64,000 nt of DNA from Actinophytocola sp963825445 (GTDB lineage Bacteria; Actinomycetota; Actinomycetes; Mycobacteriales; Pseudonocardiaceae). The stretch is from the NCBI GenBank assembly GCA_963825445.1, contig CAWGTM010000020.1, positions 496,001-560,000 of the forward strand. The letters run 5' to 3'. The position numbers and the translations under genes are program-made. The notes below the pieces were generated by a model. It was given only the letters and a program-made list of their open reading frames with translations. It had not been told where the DNA came from and did not search any database. Below, in pieces: positions 25,597 to 33,633 of the stretch. Numbering within the stretch: position 1 is the stretch's first letter; each line of letters starts with the position of its first letter.

Positions 25597-26313
25597 ATGA
25601 AACGCATCGCAGGGCTGGTCGGGGCGCTGGCCGGGTTGGCCGTGGTGGCCGCACCCACGGCAGCGGCCGACACGGCTGGTGTGCCGGCCGGAGTGAGCCC
25701 GTCGGGGGTGGTGTACGCCGAAGGAACCACGGCACGGACGGCGGCACAAGTGGACGTGCCGGACATCGAGTGGCCGCCGGCGGACGTGAAGCCGCCCGCG
25801 CACAAGGCCGAGACGTTGCGGGAGTTCGCCGCCGCCATGAGCGAGCACCTCGACACCGCGTTCCCCGCCGTCGTCCCCCAGGCGAACAACCTTTCCTGGG
25901 TCCCCTGGGGCGGCGAGTGGGAAGGCGTCATCGAGGACGGCCAGGACTACCTCACCACCTGGGCCGTCTACGAGGACAAGATCGGCAGCACGGCCACGGC
26001 GTTCCAGATCGAGGCACCCGGCCACTTCACCTGGTCACCCCGTGAGTTCTGCGAGAACAACGGCGCGAAGTGCGAGGCCGAGTTCCTCGACGACGGCTCG
26101 CTCCTGGTGAACGCGACGATGGAGGTCGAAGGCAACCGGGTCTACCACATCGGCAGCGCCCTGCACTACCGCACCGACGGCGCGGTCGTCTGGATCACCG
26201 CCTACGACTACGACCCGATCTTCGACGGCACTCCGGGCCCGGACCGCGACGAGATCGCGCTGAGCTTCGACCAGCTCAACGCGCTCGCCACGGACCCCGC
26301 GCTGCACCTGTGA
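25597..26313 (+). CDS. Secreted protein of unknown function
   Basis: 238 residues from the ATG at 25597, which follows GAGAGAAAGGGA. A signal peptide (MKRIAGLVGALAGLAVVAAPTAAA) leads to a mature protein rich in tryptophan and acidic residues. It has a probable disulfide pair (REFCENNGAKCEAEF) and a C-terminal DYDPIFDGTPGPDRDEIAL stretch that could bind calcium. I do not recognise a family. It converges on ilvD with a 16-base gap. Confidence 0.65.
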   Translation: MKRIAGLVGALAGLAVVAAPTAAADTAGVPAGVSPSGVVYAEGTTARTAAQVDVPDIEWPPADVKPPAHKAETLREFAAAMSEHLDTAFPAVVPQANNLSWVPWGGEWEGVIEDGQDYLTTWAVYEDKIGSTATAFQIEAPGHFTWSPREFCENNGAKCEAEFLDDGSLLVNATMEVEGNRVYHIGSALHYRTDGAVVWITAYDYDPIFDGTPGPDRDEIALSFDQLNALATDPALHL

Positions 26314-26329
26314 AAGACGCCGTGCGCGA

Positions 26330-28174
26330 TCAGCGGTTGGGGTCGCGCACGGCTCCGTGCGACGCGTCCGTGGCCAGACGCGCGTAGGCCCGCAAAGCGG
26401 CGGTCACCGGGCGCTGCCGGTCCACCGGCTGCCACGGCCGCTCCGACGATTCCATCTTCGCCCGCCGCTCGGCCAGCTCCGCGTCCGGAACCAGCAGGTC
26501 CAGCTTCCGCAGGTGCACGTCGATCAGGATCTGGTCGCCGTCCTGGACGAGTCCGATCAGCCCGCCGCCCGCGGCCTCCGGCGAGATGTGCCCGATGGAC
26601 AACCCGGACGTGCCGCCCGAGAACCGGCCGTCGGTGATCAGCGCGCACTTCTTGCCGAGCCCGGCGCCCTTCAGGAACGCCGTGGGGTGCAGCATCTCCT
26701 GCATCCCCGGCCCACCCGCAGGCCCCTCGTACCGCACCACCAGCACCTCACCCGGCTGGATCTGCTTGCCGAGGATCGCCGACACCGCCTGCTCCTGGCT
26801 CTCCACCACCCGCGCGGGCCCCTGGAACCGGAACAGCTCCTCCTCGATCCCCGCGGACTTGATGACCGCGCCCCGCTCGGCCAGGTTGCCGTGCAACACG
26901 GCCAGGCCACCCTCGACCGTGTAGGCGTGCTCGACGTCGTGGATGCAGCCGGTCGCCGCGTCGGTGTCCAGCGACGTCCACCGGTTCGACGTGGAGAACG
27001 CCTTGGTGGTGCGCACCCCGCCGGGCGCCGCGTGGAACAGCTCGACCGCTTCCTCAGAGGGCGACGCCGCGCGGATGTCCCACGACCCCAGCCACGCCTC
27101 CATCGACGGCGAGTGGATGGTGTTCACGTCCTCGTTCAGCAGCCCACCGCGGTACAGCTCACCGAGGATGGCGGGGATTCCGCCGGCCCGGTGCACGTCC
27201 TCCATGTGGTAGTCCGAGTTCGGCGACACCTTCGACAGGCACGGCACCCGCCGGCTGATCGCGTCGATGTCGTGGAGCGTGAACTCCACCTCGCCCTCGC
27301 GGGCGGCCGCGAGGATGTGCAGCACGGTGTTGGTGGACCCGCCCATGGCCATGTCCAGCGCCATGGCGTTCTCGAACGCGTCACGCGTGGCGATCGACCG
27401 GGGCAGCGCGGTGGCGTCGTCCTCGGCGTACCAGCGCCTGGCCAGCTCCATGACCGTGGTGCCGGCCCGCGAGAACAGGTCACGGCGCGCGGCGTGCGTG
27501 GCGAGCGTCGAGCCGTTGCCCGGCAGCGCCAGGCCGAGTGCCTCGGTGAGGCAGTTCATGGAGTTGGCGGTGAACATGCCGGAGCACGATCCGCAGGTGG
27601 GGCACGCGGACTGCTCGACGGCCGTCAGCGCCAGCTCGTCGATCTTGTCGTTGGCCGACGCGGAGATCGCGGTGATCAGGTCGGACGACGGGTGGGTCAC
27701 GCCGTCGACCACCACGGCCTTGCCGGCCTCCATCGGTCCACCCGAGACGAACACCGTGGGGATGTTGAGCCGCATGGCGGCGTTCAGCATGCCGGGCGTG
27801 ATCTTGTCGCAGTTGGAGATGCACACGAGCGCGTCGGCCGCGTGGCCGTTGACCATGTACTCCACGGCGTCCGCGATGACCTCGCGGGAGGGCAGCGAGT
27901 AGAGCATGCCGCCGTGGCCCATGGCGATGCCGTCGTCGACGGCGATCGTGTGGAACTCGCGTGCCGTGCCGCCGGCCTCCTTGATCGACTCGGCGACGAT
28001 GTCGCCGAGGTCACGCAGGTGCACGTGACCCGGCACGAACTGCGTGTAGGAGTTGGCGATCGCGACGATCGGCTTGCCGAAGTCGCCGTCGGTCATGCCG
28101 GTGGCGCGCCACAGCGCGCGGGCGCCGGCGGCGTTGCGGCCGTGGGTGGTGATGCGGGAACGGAGCTCAGGCAC
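26330..28174 (-). CDS. ilvD: Dihydroxy-acid dehydratase
   Basis: 614 residues, full length. Iron-sulfur ligands lie in ISNCDKITPGM and ACPTCGSCSGMFTANSM; the latter is the IlvD/Edd signature. The C-terminal GRFSGGTSGLSIGHISPEA signature is also present. It converts the dihydroxy acids made by IlvC into the keto acids of valine and isoleucine. It reads leftward, opposite to ilvBNC, and follows the PH-domain gene by 14 bases, so the two may share a transcript. Confidence 0.96.
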   Translation of the reverse strand: MPELRSRITTHGRNAAGARALWRATGMTDGDFGKPIVAIANSYTQFVPGHVHLRDLGDIVAESIKEAGGTAREFHTIAVDDGIAMGHGGMLYSLPSREVIADAVEYMVNGHAADALVCISNCDKITPGMLNAAMRLNIPTVFVSGGPMEAGKAVVVDGVTHPSSDLITAISASANDKIDELALTAVEQSACPTCGSCSGMFTANSMNCLTEALGLALPGNGSTLATHAARRDLFSRAGTTVMELARRWYAEDDATALPRSIATRDAFENAMALDMAMGGSTNTVLHILAAAREGEVEFTLHDIDAISRRVPCLSKVSPNSDYHMEDVHRAGGIPAILGELYRGGLLNEDVNTIHSPSMEAWLGSWDIRAASPSEEAVELFHAAPGGVRTTKAFSTSNRWTSLDTDAATGCIHDVEHAYTVEGGLAVLHGNLAERGAVIKSAGIEEELFRFQGPARVVESQEQAVSAILGKQIQPGEVLVVRYEGPAGGPGMQEMLHPTAFLKGAGLGKKCALITDGRFSGGTSGLSIGHISPEAAGGGLIGLVQDGDQILIDVHLRKLDLLVPDAELAERRAKMESSERPWQPVDRQRPVTAALRAYARLATDASHGAVRDPNR

Positions 28175-28188
28175 GGCTCCTCCAAGTC

Positions 28189-28626
28189 CTACTCGGTGTC
28201 TTCCTTCGGCTCCGCCTGCTCGGTCGTCTCAGCGGAGGGTGTCTCTGTCGGGTCATCGAGCCGGCCGCCCGAGATGAGGGCGAGCGCCGGGAGATGACGG
28301 GTGCGCACGGTCGGCAGCGGGAGTTCCTTCCCGTCGGCGACCACGGCCCGCACCCAGGACCGTTCCGACACCCGCAGCGAGCGGATGTCCGACCACGGCA
28401 CCACGTGGCGGTGCAGCAGCGTCCTGGCCACGAGTTTCTCGCCGTCGGCCGTGGTGCGCAGCCGCAGCACGCCGGCGATGGCGAGCAGCGGCACCAGGTA
28501 GACGAGGAACAGCCACGGCGCGGCGAACGCGAACGGCGTGGCGGCCAGCGCGGCCAGCAGGGCGCCCAGGACCGCGGTCGAGGGGATGCGGAACACGAGC
28601 CGCGACGGCACCTGCTGAACGGTCAC
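28189..28626 (-). CDS. PH-domain (bPH-type) membrane protein
   Basis: 145 residues from a GTG. Two hydrophobic helices (LGALLAALAATPFAFAAPWLF and LVYLVPLLAIAGVL) precede a small bacterial PH-type domain (RLRTTADGEKLVARTLL, HHRVVPWSDIRSLRV-like strand). An acidic tail rich in Glu and Thr ends the protein. This two-helix plus PH layout is common in actinobacteria, with no known function. It is divergent from the ilvB leader. Confidence 0.7.
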   Translation of the reverse strand: MTVQQVPSRLVFRIPSTAVLGALLAALAATPFAFAAPWLFLVYLVPLLAIAGVLRLRTTADGEKLVARTLLHRHVVPWSDIRSLRVSERSWVRAVVADGKELPLPTVRTRHLPALALISGGRLDDPTETPSAETTEQAEPKEDTE

Positions 28627-28704
28627 CCCACCATGGTGCCACGCCGTCCGACCTGCGGGGGATCCGGCGGTGCGTCCAGCATCCGGGATCACAATCCCGC
28701 AGAG

Positions 28705-28734
28705 TTGACGCTCGTACTGCAAACGCACTAACGT
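28705..28734 (+). promoter_or_regulatory. Promoter of the ilvB leader
   Basis: TTGACG (28705-28710) and TAACGT (28729-28734) with an 18-base spacer. Transcription would begin about 7 bases later, at the GTG of the leader peptide (28742), making a leaderless leader peptide. Confidence 0.55.
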
Positions 28735-28741
28735 CACCGGC

Positions 28742-28789
28742 GTGCCCCAGCAGACCGGTCTCGTACTTCCCCAGCGCGTTCGACGCTGA
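28742..28789 (+). CDS. ilvB leader peptide (Leu-Val-Leu)
   Basis: GTG CCC CAG CAG ACC GGT CTC GTA CTT ... TGA encodes MPQQTGLVLPQRVRR. Three branched-chain codons in a row sit in the middle, and the stop lies at the 5' arm of the first leader hairpin, as in classical attenuators. Transcription probably starts at or next to its GTG. Confidence 0.6.
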   Translation: MPQQTGLVLPQRVRR

Positions 28790-28851
28790 GGAACCTCAGG
28801 CTGCGTCGAACGCGCGACCCTCGTACGACCATTGGTCGGCGGGGGTTTTTT
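28774..28851 (+). promoter_or_regulatory. Transcription attenuator of ilvBNC
   Basis: GCGCGTTCGACGC (28774-28786) pairs perfectly with 28803-28815, enclosing an inner CTGAGG/CCTCAG stem. Then CGACC-ATT-GGTCG, a G-run and six T residues (28846-28851) form an intrinsic terminator 66 bases before ilvB. The leader-peptide stop overlaps the first stem. Charged branched-chain tRNA should favour termination (inference from attenuators of this design). Confidence 0.65.
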
Positions 28852-28917
28852 CATGCGTGAGAGCCTGAGCCACGAGTGCCAGTCGCCAAGAACCGACCAC
28901 ACCAGAGGCTGAAGCCG

Positions 28918-30750
28918 ATGACCAGTGCGACACAGCGACCCAACCCGGTCGCCGCCACCCCCGGGCCCTCGCGGGCCCCAGGCGCCAGACCACCGAAGCC
29001 GACGCCGCCGACGGGAACCCCCGTTCGGGTGACAGGTGCGCAGTCGCTCGTCCGGTCGCTCGAGGCGGTAGGCGTCGAGGTCGTGTTCGGCATTCCCGGT
29101 GGGACGATCCTCCCGGCCTACGACCCGCTGCTCGACTCCACGAAGGTCCGCCACGTCCTGGTGCGCCACGAGCAGGGCGCGGGCCACGCGGCCACCGGAT
29201 ACGCGCAGGCCACCGGCCGCGTGGGGGTGTGCATGGCGACGTCGGGTCCCGGCGCCACCAACCTGGTCACCCCGCTGGCCGACGCCAACATGGACTCCGT
29301 CCCGGTGGTCGCCATCACCGGCCAGCAGTCCCGGGCGCTCATCGGCACGGACGCGTTCCAGGAAGCCGACATCTGCGGCATCACCATCCCGATCACCAAG
29401 CACAACTTCCTCGTCACCGATCCGGCGGAGATCCCGCGGACGATCGCCGAGGCGTTCCACATCGCCAGCACCGGCCGACCCGGCCCGGTCCTGGTGGACA
29501 TCCCGAAGGACGTGCTGCAGGAGACCACCTCGTTCTCCTGGCCGCCCGACATGCGGCTGCCCGGTTACAAGCCGACCACCCGGCCGCACGGCAAGCAGGT
29601 CCGCGAGGCCGCCAAGCTGATCGCCAAGGCGCACCGCCCGGTGCTGTACGTGGGCGGCGGCGTGATCAAGGCGCAGGCGTCTCCGGAACTGCTGGAGCTG
29701 GCCGAGCTGACCGGCATTCCCGTGGTCACCACGCTGATGGCCAAGGGCGCCTTCCCCGACTCCCACCCCCAGCACCTCGGCATGCCGGGCATGCACGGCT
29801 CGGTGGCCGCCGTGGCCGCCATGCAGCGCTCCGACCTGCTGATCGCGCTCGGCGCCCGGTTCGACGACCGGGTGACGGGCCAGCTGTCCACGTTCGCACC
29901 GGACGCGGCCATCGTGCACGCGGACATCGACCCGGCGGAGATCTCGAAGAACCGCCGCGCCGACGTGCCGATCGTGGGGGACTGCAAGGAGATCATCACC
30001 GAGCTGATCACCGCCGTCCGGACCGAGGGCAGCGCCACCGACCTCACGGCGTGGTGGAAGCAGTGTTCCGGCTGGCGCGACGGGTTCCCGCTGGGGTACG
30101 AGTGGCCGGACGACGGTGCGCTGTCGCCGCAGTACGTGATCGAGCGGATCGGCCAGATCACCGGGCCGGAGGCCATCTACACGGCCGGCGTCGGCCAGCA
30201 CCAGATGTGGGCGGCGCAGTTCGTGAAGTACGAGCACCCGGCCACCTGGATCAACTCCGGCGGCCTCGGCACCATGGGCTTCGCGGTGCCGGCCGCCATG
30301 GGCGCGAAGTTCGGCCACCCGGACAAGATCGTCTGGGCGATCGACGGCGACGGCTGCTTCCAGATGACCAACCAGGAGTTGGCCACCTGCGCCATCGAGG
30401 GCGCGCCCATCAAGGTCGCGGTGATCAACAACGGCAACCTGGGCATGGTCCGCCAGTGGCAGAACCTCTTCTACGCCGAGCGCTACTCCCAGACCGACCT
30501 CGGGACGCACAAACACCGCATCCCGGACTTCACTCTGCTGGCCGAGGCGCTCGGCTGCGCGGGACTACGCTGTGAGTCCAAAGAGGACGTCGATTCGGTG
30601 ATCAACCGGGCGCTGGAGATCAACGACCGGCCCGTGGTGATCGACTTCGTGGTCGGCAAGGACGCGCAGGTGTGGCCGATGGTCGCGGCGGGCAAGAGCA
30701 ACAACGAGATCGAGGCGGCGCAGAACATCCGCCCGCTGTTCGAGGACTGA
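28918..30750 (+). CDS. ilvB: Acetolactate synthase large subunit
   Basis: 610 residues. The ThDP-enzyme features are in order: FGIPGGTILPAYDPLL, the catalytic glutamate in VRHEQGAGHAATGYA, the FAD domain around LGARFDDRVTG, and the ThDP motif GDGCFQMTNQELATC...NNGNLG. It condenses pyruvate to acetolactate, or pyruvate with 2-oxobutyrate. The N-terminus has a 35-residue proline-rich extension typical of actinobacteria. The ATG at 28918 is preferred to 28876, which falls between the terminator and the gene. First gene of ilvB-ilvN-ilvC. Confidence 0.96.
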   Translation: MTSATQRPNPVAATPGPSRAPGARPPKPTPPTGTPVRVTGAQSLVRSLEAVGVEVVFGIPGGTILPAYDPLLDSTKVRHVLVRHEQGAGHAATGYAQATGRVGVCMATSGPGATNLVTPLADANMDSVPVVAITGQQSRALIGTDAFQEADICGITIPITKHNFLVTDPAEIPRTIAEAFHIASTGRPGPVLVDIPKDVLQETTSFSWPPDMRLPGYKPTTRPHGKQVREAAKLIAKAHRPVLYVGGGVIKAQASPELLELAELTGIPVVTTLMAKGAFPDSHPQHLGMPGMHGSVAAVAAMQRSDLLIALGARFDDRVTGQLSTFAPDAAIVHADIDPAEISKNRRADVPIVGDCKEIITELITAVRTEGSATDLTAWWKQCSGWRDGFPLGYEWPDDGALSPQYVIERIGQITGPEAIYTAGVGQHQMWAAQFVKYEHPATWINSGGLGTMGFAVPAAMGAKFGHPDKIVWAIDGDGCFQMTNQELATCAIEGAPIKVAVINNGNLGMVRQWQNLFYAERYSQTDLGTHKHRIPDFTLLAEALGCAGLRCESKEDVDSVINRALEINDRPVVIDFVVGKDAQVWPMVAAGKSNNEIEAAQNIRPLFED

Positions 30751-30763
30751 GGGGACCGGGCAC

Positions 30764-31270
30764 ATGACCACTCACACGCTCAGTGTTCTCGTCGAGAACA
30801 AGCCCGGTGTCCTCGCCCGCGTGGCCGGGCTGTTCTCCCGTCGTGGCTTCAACATCGAGTCCCTGGCCGTCGGCCCCACCGAACACGTCGACGTGTCCAG
30901 GATGACCATCGTGGTCGCCGTGGACGAGCTGCCGCTCGAACAGGTGACCAAGCAGCTGAACAAGCTCGTCAACGTCATCAAGATCGTGGAGCTGGACCCG
31001 GAGGTCTCGGTCCAGCGGGAGTTGTTGCTCGTCAAGGTGCGAGCCGACGCGACCGTGCGGACCCAGGTCCTCGAGACCGTGCAGTTGTTCCGCGCCAAGG
31101 TGGTCGACGTCTCCCCGGAGGCGGTGACCGTGGAGGCCACCGGCACGGCCGACAAGCTGGTGGCACTGCTGCGCATGCTCGAGCCCTACGGGGTGCGGGA
31201 GATGGTGCAGTCCGGCATGGTCGCCATCGGCCGGGGTCCGCGCTCGATCACCGCGACGGGCGTTCGCTAG
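30764..31270 (+). CDS. ilvN: Acetolactate synthase regulatory subunit
   Basis: 168 residues with an N-terminal ACT domain (LSVLVENKPGVLARVAGLFSRRGFNIESLAVG) that binds valine for feedback inhibition, and the family C-terminal domain ending IAIGRGPRSI-like. Thirteen bases separate it from ilvB. The subunit activates IlvB and confers valine sensitivity. Confidence 0.95.
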   Translation: MTTHTLSVLVENKPGVLARVAGLFSRRGFNIESLAVGPTEHVDVSRMTIVVAVDELPLEQVTKQLNKLVNVIKIVELDPEVSVQRELLLVKVRADATVRTQVLETVQLFRAKVVDVSPEAVTVEATGTADKLVALLRMLEPYGVREMVQSGMVAIGRGPRSITATGVR

Positions 31271-31309
31271 TTTTCACTGAACCTGTAAGGAAAAGGAGTC
31301 AGAAAGAGC

Positions 31310-32323
31310 ATGGCAGTCGAGATTTTCTATGACGACGACGCGGACCTCTCGATCATTCAGAGCCGCCGCGTAGCCGTGATCGGCTACGGCAGCCAGGGGC
31401 ACGCACACGCGCTGAGCCTGCGGGACTCGGGCGTGGACGTCCGAATCGGACTGCCGGAGACGTCGAAGTCGCGGGCCAAGGCAGAGGAGGAGGGCCTCAC
31501 GGTCCAGACTCCCGCCGAGGTGTCCGCGTGGGCCGACCTGATCATGATCCTGGCGCCCGACACCAAGCAGGCGTCGATCTACGCCGAGGACATCGCGCCC
31601 AACCTCAAGGACGGCGACGCGCTGTTCTTCGGCCACGGCTTCAACATCCGCTATGACCTCATCACCCCGCCGTCCAATGTGGACGTCGCGATGGTGGCGC
31701 CGAAGGGCCCCGGTCACCTGGTGCGCCGGCAGTTCGTGGACGGCAAGGGCGTGCCCGCGCTGATCGCCATGGAACAGGACGCCACCGGTTCGGCACAGGC
31801 GCTCGCGCTGTCCTACGCGAAGGGCATCGGCGGTACTCGGGCCGGCGTCATCAAGACGACCTTCACCGAGGAGACCGAGACCGACCTGTTCGGCGAGCAG
31901 GTGGTCCTCTGCGGCGGCACCACCGCGCTGGTGCAGGCGGGTTTCGAGACGCTCGTGAACGCCGGCTACGCCCCCGAGGTCGCCTACTTCGAGTGCCTGC
32001 ACGAGCTGAAGCTGATCGTCGACCTCATGTACGAGGGCGGCATCGCGCGGATGCGGTACTCGATCTCCGACACCGCCGAGTTCGGCGACGTCACCCGCGG
32101 TCCGCGCGTGATCACCGATTCGGTGCGCGAGGAGATGCGCAAGATCCTCGGCGAGATCCAGAACGGTGACTTCGCGAAGGAGTGGGTGGCCGAGGACAAG
32201 GCAGGCCGCCCCAACTTCCAGAAGCTCGTGGAGGACGGCGAGCAGCACCCGATCGAGGAGGTCGGCCGCAAGCTGCGTGGCCTGATGTCCTGGGTGGACC
32301 GCCCGATCACCGAAACGGCCTGA
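31310..32323 (+). CDS. ilvC: Ketol-acid reductoisomerase (class I)
   Basis: 337 residues, the class I length. The Rossmann motif is VIGYGSQGHAHALSLRDSG; the specificity loop contains TSKSRAKAEEE, with serine and lysine suited to NADPH. Metal-binding acids lie in DLFGEQVVLCGG and the following YFECLHELKLIVDLMYEGG. It isomerises and reduces acetohydroxy acids. The AGGAAAAGGAG ribosome site precedes the ATG. A strong hairpin ends the operon 13 bases downstream. Confidence 0.97.
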   Translation: MAVEIFYDDDADLSIIQSRRVAVIGYGSQGHAHALSLRDSGVDVRIGLPETSKSRAKAEEEGLTVQTPAEVSAWADLIMILAPDTKQASIYAEDIAPNLKDGDALFFGHGFNIRYDLITPPSNVDVAMVAPKGPGHLVRRQFVDGKGVPALIAMEQDATGSAQALALSYAKGIGGTRAGVIKTTFTEETETDLFGEQVVLCGGTTALVQAGFETLVNAGYAPEVAYFECLHELKLIVDLMYEGGIARMRYSISDTAEFGDVTRGPRVITDSVREEMRKILGEIQNGDFAKEWVAEDKAGRPNFQKLVEDGEQHPIEEVGRKLRGLMSWVDRPITETA

Positions 32324-32335
32324 GTCGTTCTGATG

Positions 32336-32378
32336 CGATGCCCTGGGGGAGCGGAGTTCCGTTTCCCCCAGGGCATCG
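32336..32378 (+). terminator. ilvBNC terminator hairpin
   Basis: CGATGCCCTGGGGGA (32336-32350) pairs perfectly over 15 bases with 32364-32378 around a 13-base loop. There is no T-run after it, a common state in actinomycetes. Confidence 0.7.
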
Positions 32379-32393
32379 GTTAACTTGGTCGCC

Positions 32394-32690
32394 ATGAGTG
32401 ACGAGCCGGACACACGCGCCGTGGCGCCGATCTTCGACGACAAGGCCCACGTGCGCGGCAACCTCGACCTGACGAAGGCCGAGTGGCAGCGCGCGGCCGA
32501 GCCGGACGCCGATCCGGACGGCGAGTACGTGGAGATCGCCTTCGTGCCGCACACCGACGGCAACACCTACATCGCCATGCGCAACTCCAAGCACACCGGC
32601 CCGGACGACACCGTCCTGGTGTTCACCGAGTCGGAGTGGGACGCGTTCGTGGAGGGCGCGAAAGCCGGCGAGTTCGACGAACCCTGGTGA
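32394..32690 (+). CDS. DUF397 domain protein
   Basis: 98 residues. The core ANVRGNLDLTKAEWQRA-like start, VEIAFVPHTDGNTYIAMRNS and FTESEWDAFVEGAKAGEFD are the DUF397 pattern. Such proteins usually accompany an XRE-type regulator next door and act as a paired, antitoxin-like or developmental partner. Here no XRE gene is adjacent. The ATG at 32394 is favoured over the GTG at 32385. Confidence 0.85.
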   Translation: MSDEPDTRAVAPIFDDKAHVRGNLDLTKAEWQRAAEPDADPDGEYVEIAFVPHTDGNTYIAMRNSKHTGPDDTVLVFTESEWDAFVEGAKAGEFDEPW

Positions 32691-32730
32691 TTCGTGGTCG
32701 CTCCCGGATATTCGCGGGGATAATCGCCGG

Positions 32731-33438
32731 GTGACCGGACACCAGGAACGACGGACCGCGATGTCGGCGCTCACCATCGCGTGGATCACCTTGTGGACAC
32801 TGTCCACGGTCGTCTGGGTCATCGCCGCGATCGCCGGCGCCCGTATCCACGACGACGACCAGATCCTGGGCGGGACCATCCTCGCCGTCCTCTCCGCCCT
32901 GCTGACCGGCGCGGGAGTGGTCGTGGGCCGGCTGCGCAGCCGCCCCCAGGCTCCGCCGATCGCGGCCGCCGATCCCGTACCGGCCCTGCCGGCCCGCACT
33001 CGACTGCCCGGCCGGAAGTCGGCCGCACGGGCGCCCATGGAGCGGCTCGCCGAGGCGGAGACGGCGCTGCGGTACCTGATGGCGCAGCTCAGCGGGTCCA
33101 CCGCCGGTCCATCGGCACCCCAGCCCGTGGTCGACGAAGCCGCACGCATCGCCGAGGAGACCGCCCACCGGCTCCGCGCGCTCGCCGCCAAGGTCGAGGC
33201 GATCGAGGCGGCCGCCCGGCACGCGCCCGCCGCCCAGCGCGCCGGGCTCGAGGAGGGTGTGCGAAGCCTGCTCCGCCACCTCGACCAGGGTCTCGAGGGA
33301 TACCGGGAGCTGATCGCGGCGGCCGGGCACCTCGTGCTCGCCGGCACGCCCGACCCGATGCCCGACGAGCTGATCGAGGCCACCGACCACCTCGCGGGGT
33401 TCGCGGCCGCCCTGCGTGATCTGTCCGACGGGCGGTGA
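32731..33438 (+). CDS. Membrane protein with C-terminal coiled coil
   Basis: 235 residues. Two hydrophobic helices (LTIAWITLWTLSTVVWVIAAIA and GGTILAVLSALLTGAGVVVG) are followed by a proline-rich linker. A long alanine/glutamate-rich helical region then runs to the end (RLRALAAKVEAIEAAARHAP, GVRSLLRHLDQGLEGYRELI). The layout recalls PspM-like phage-shock accessory proteins of actinobacteria, but no pspA gene is near, so this is a weak suggestion. The ATG at 32761 is an alternative start. Confidence 0.55.
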   Translation: MTGHQERRTAMSALTIAWITLWTLSTVVWVIAAIAGARIHDDDQILGGTILAVLSALLTGAGVVVGRLRSRPQAPPIAAADPVPALPARTRLPGRKSAARAPMERLAEAETALRYLMAQLSGSTAGPSAPQPVVDEAARIAEETAHRLRALAAKVEAIEAAARHAPAAQRAGLEEGVRSLLRHLDQGLEGYRELIAAAGHLVLAGTPDPMPDELIEATDHLAGFAAALRDLSDGR

Positions 33439-33633
33439 CTTCTCCCGGATTTTCCCCCGATTTTCCCGACTTCTCCCCGAAATCACACTGATCGGGTGAA
33501 TTTCGGGTCGAGCTCGACTGTCGCCTCGCTCACCAGGTGAGGAAACGATTCAGCGAACCTTCTAGACTGCGCACTTGGTTACGCCGGTGTAACCGCGCCC
33601 CGAACAATCGCGCAATCTTCTGGAGTTCGCGTC

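Noticed and set aside
28189..30516. 775-codon open frame on the - strand opposite ilvB
   Set aside because: Only its last 145 codons (PH-domain protein) are real; the remainder is antisense to ilvB and its leader.
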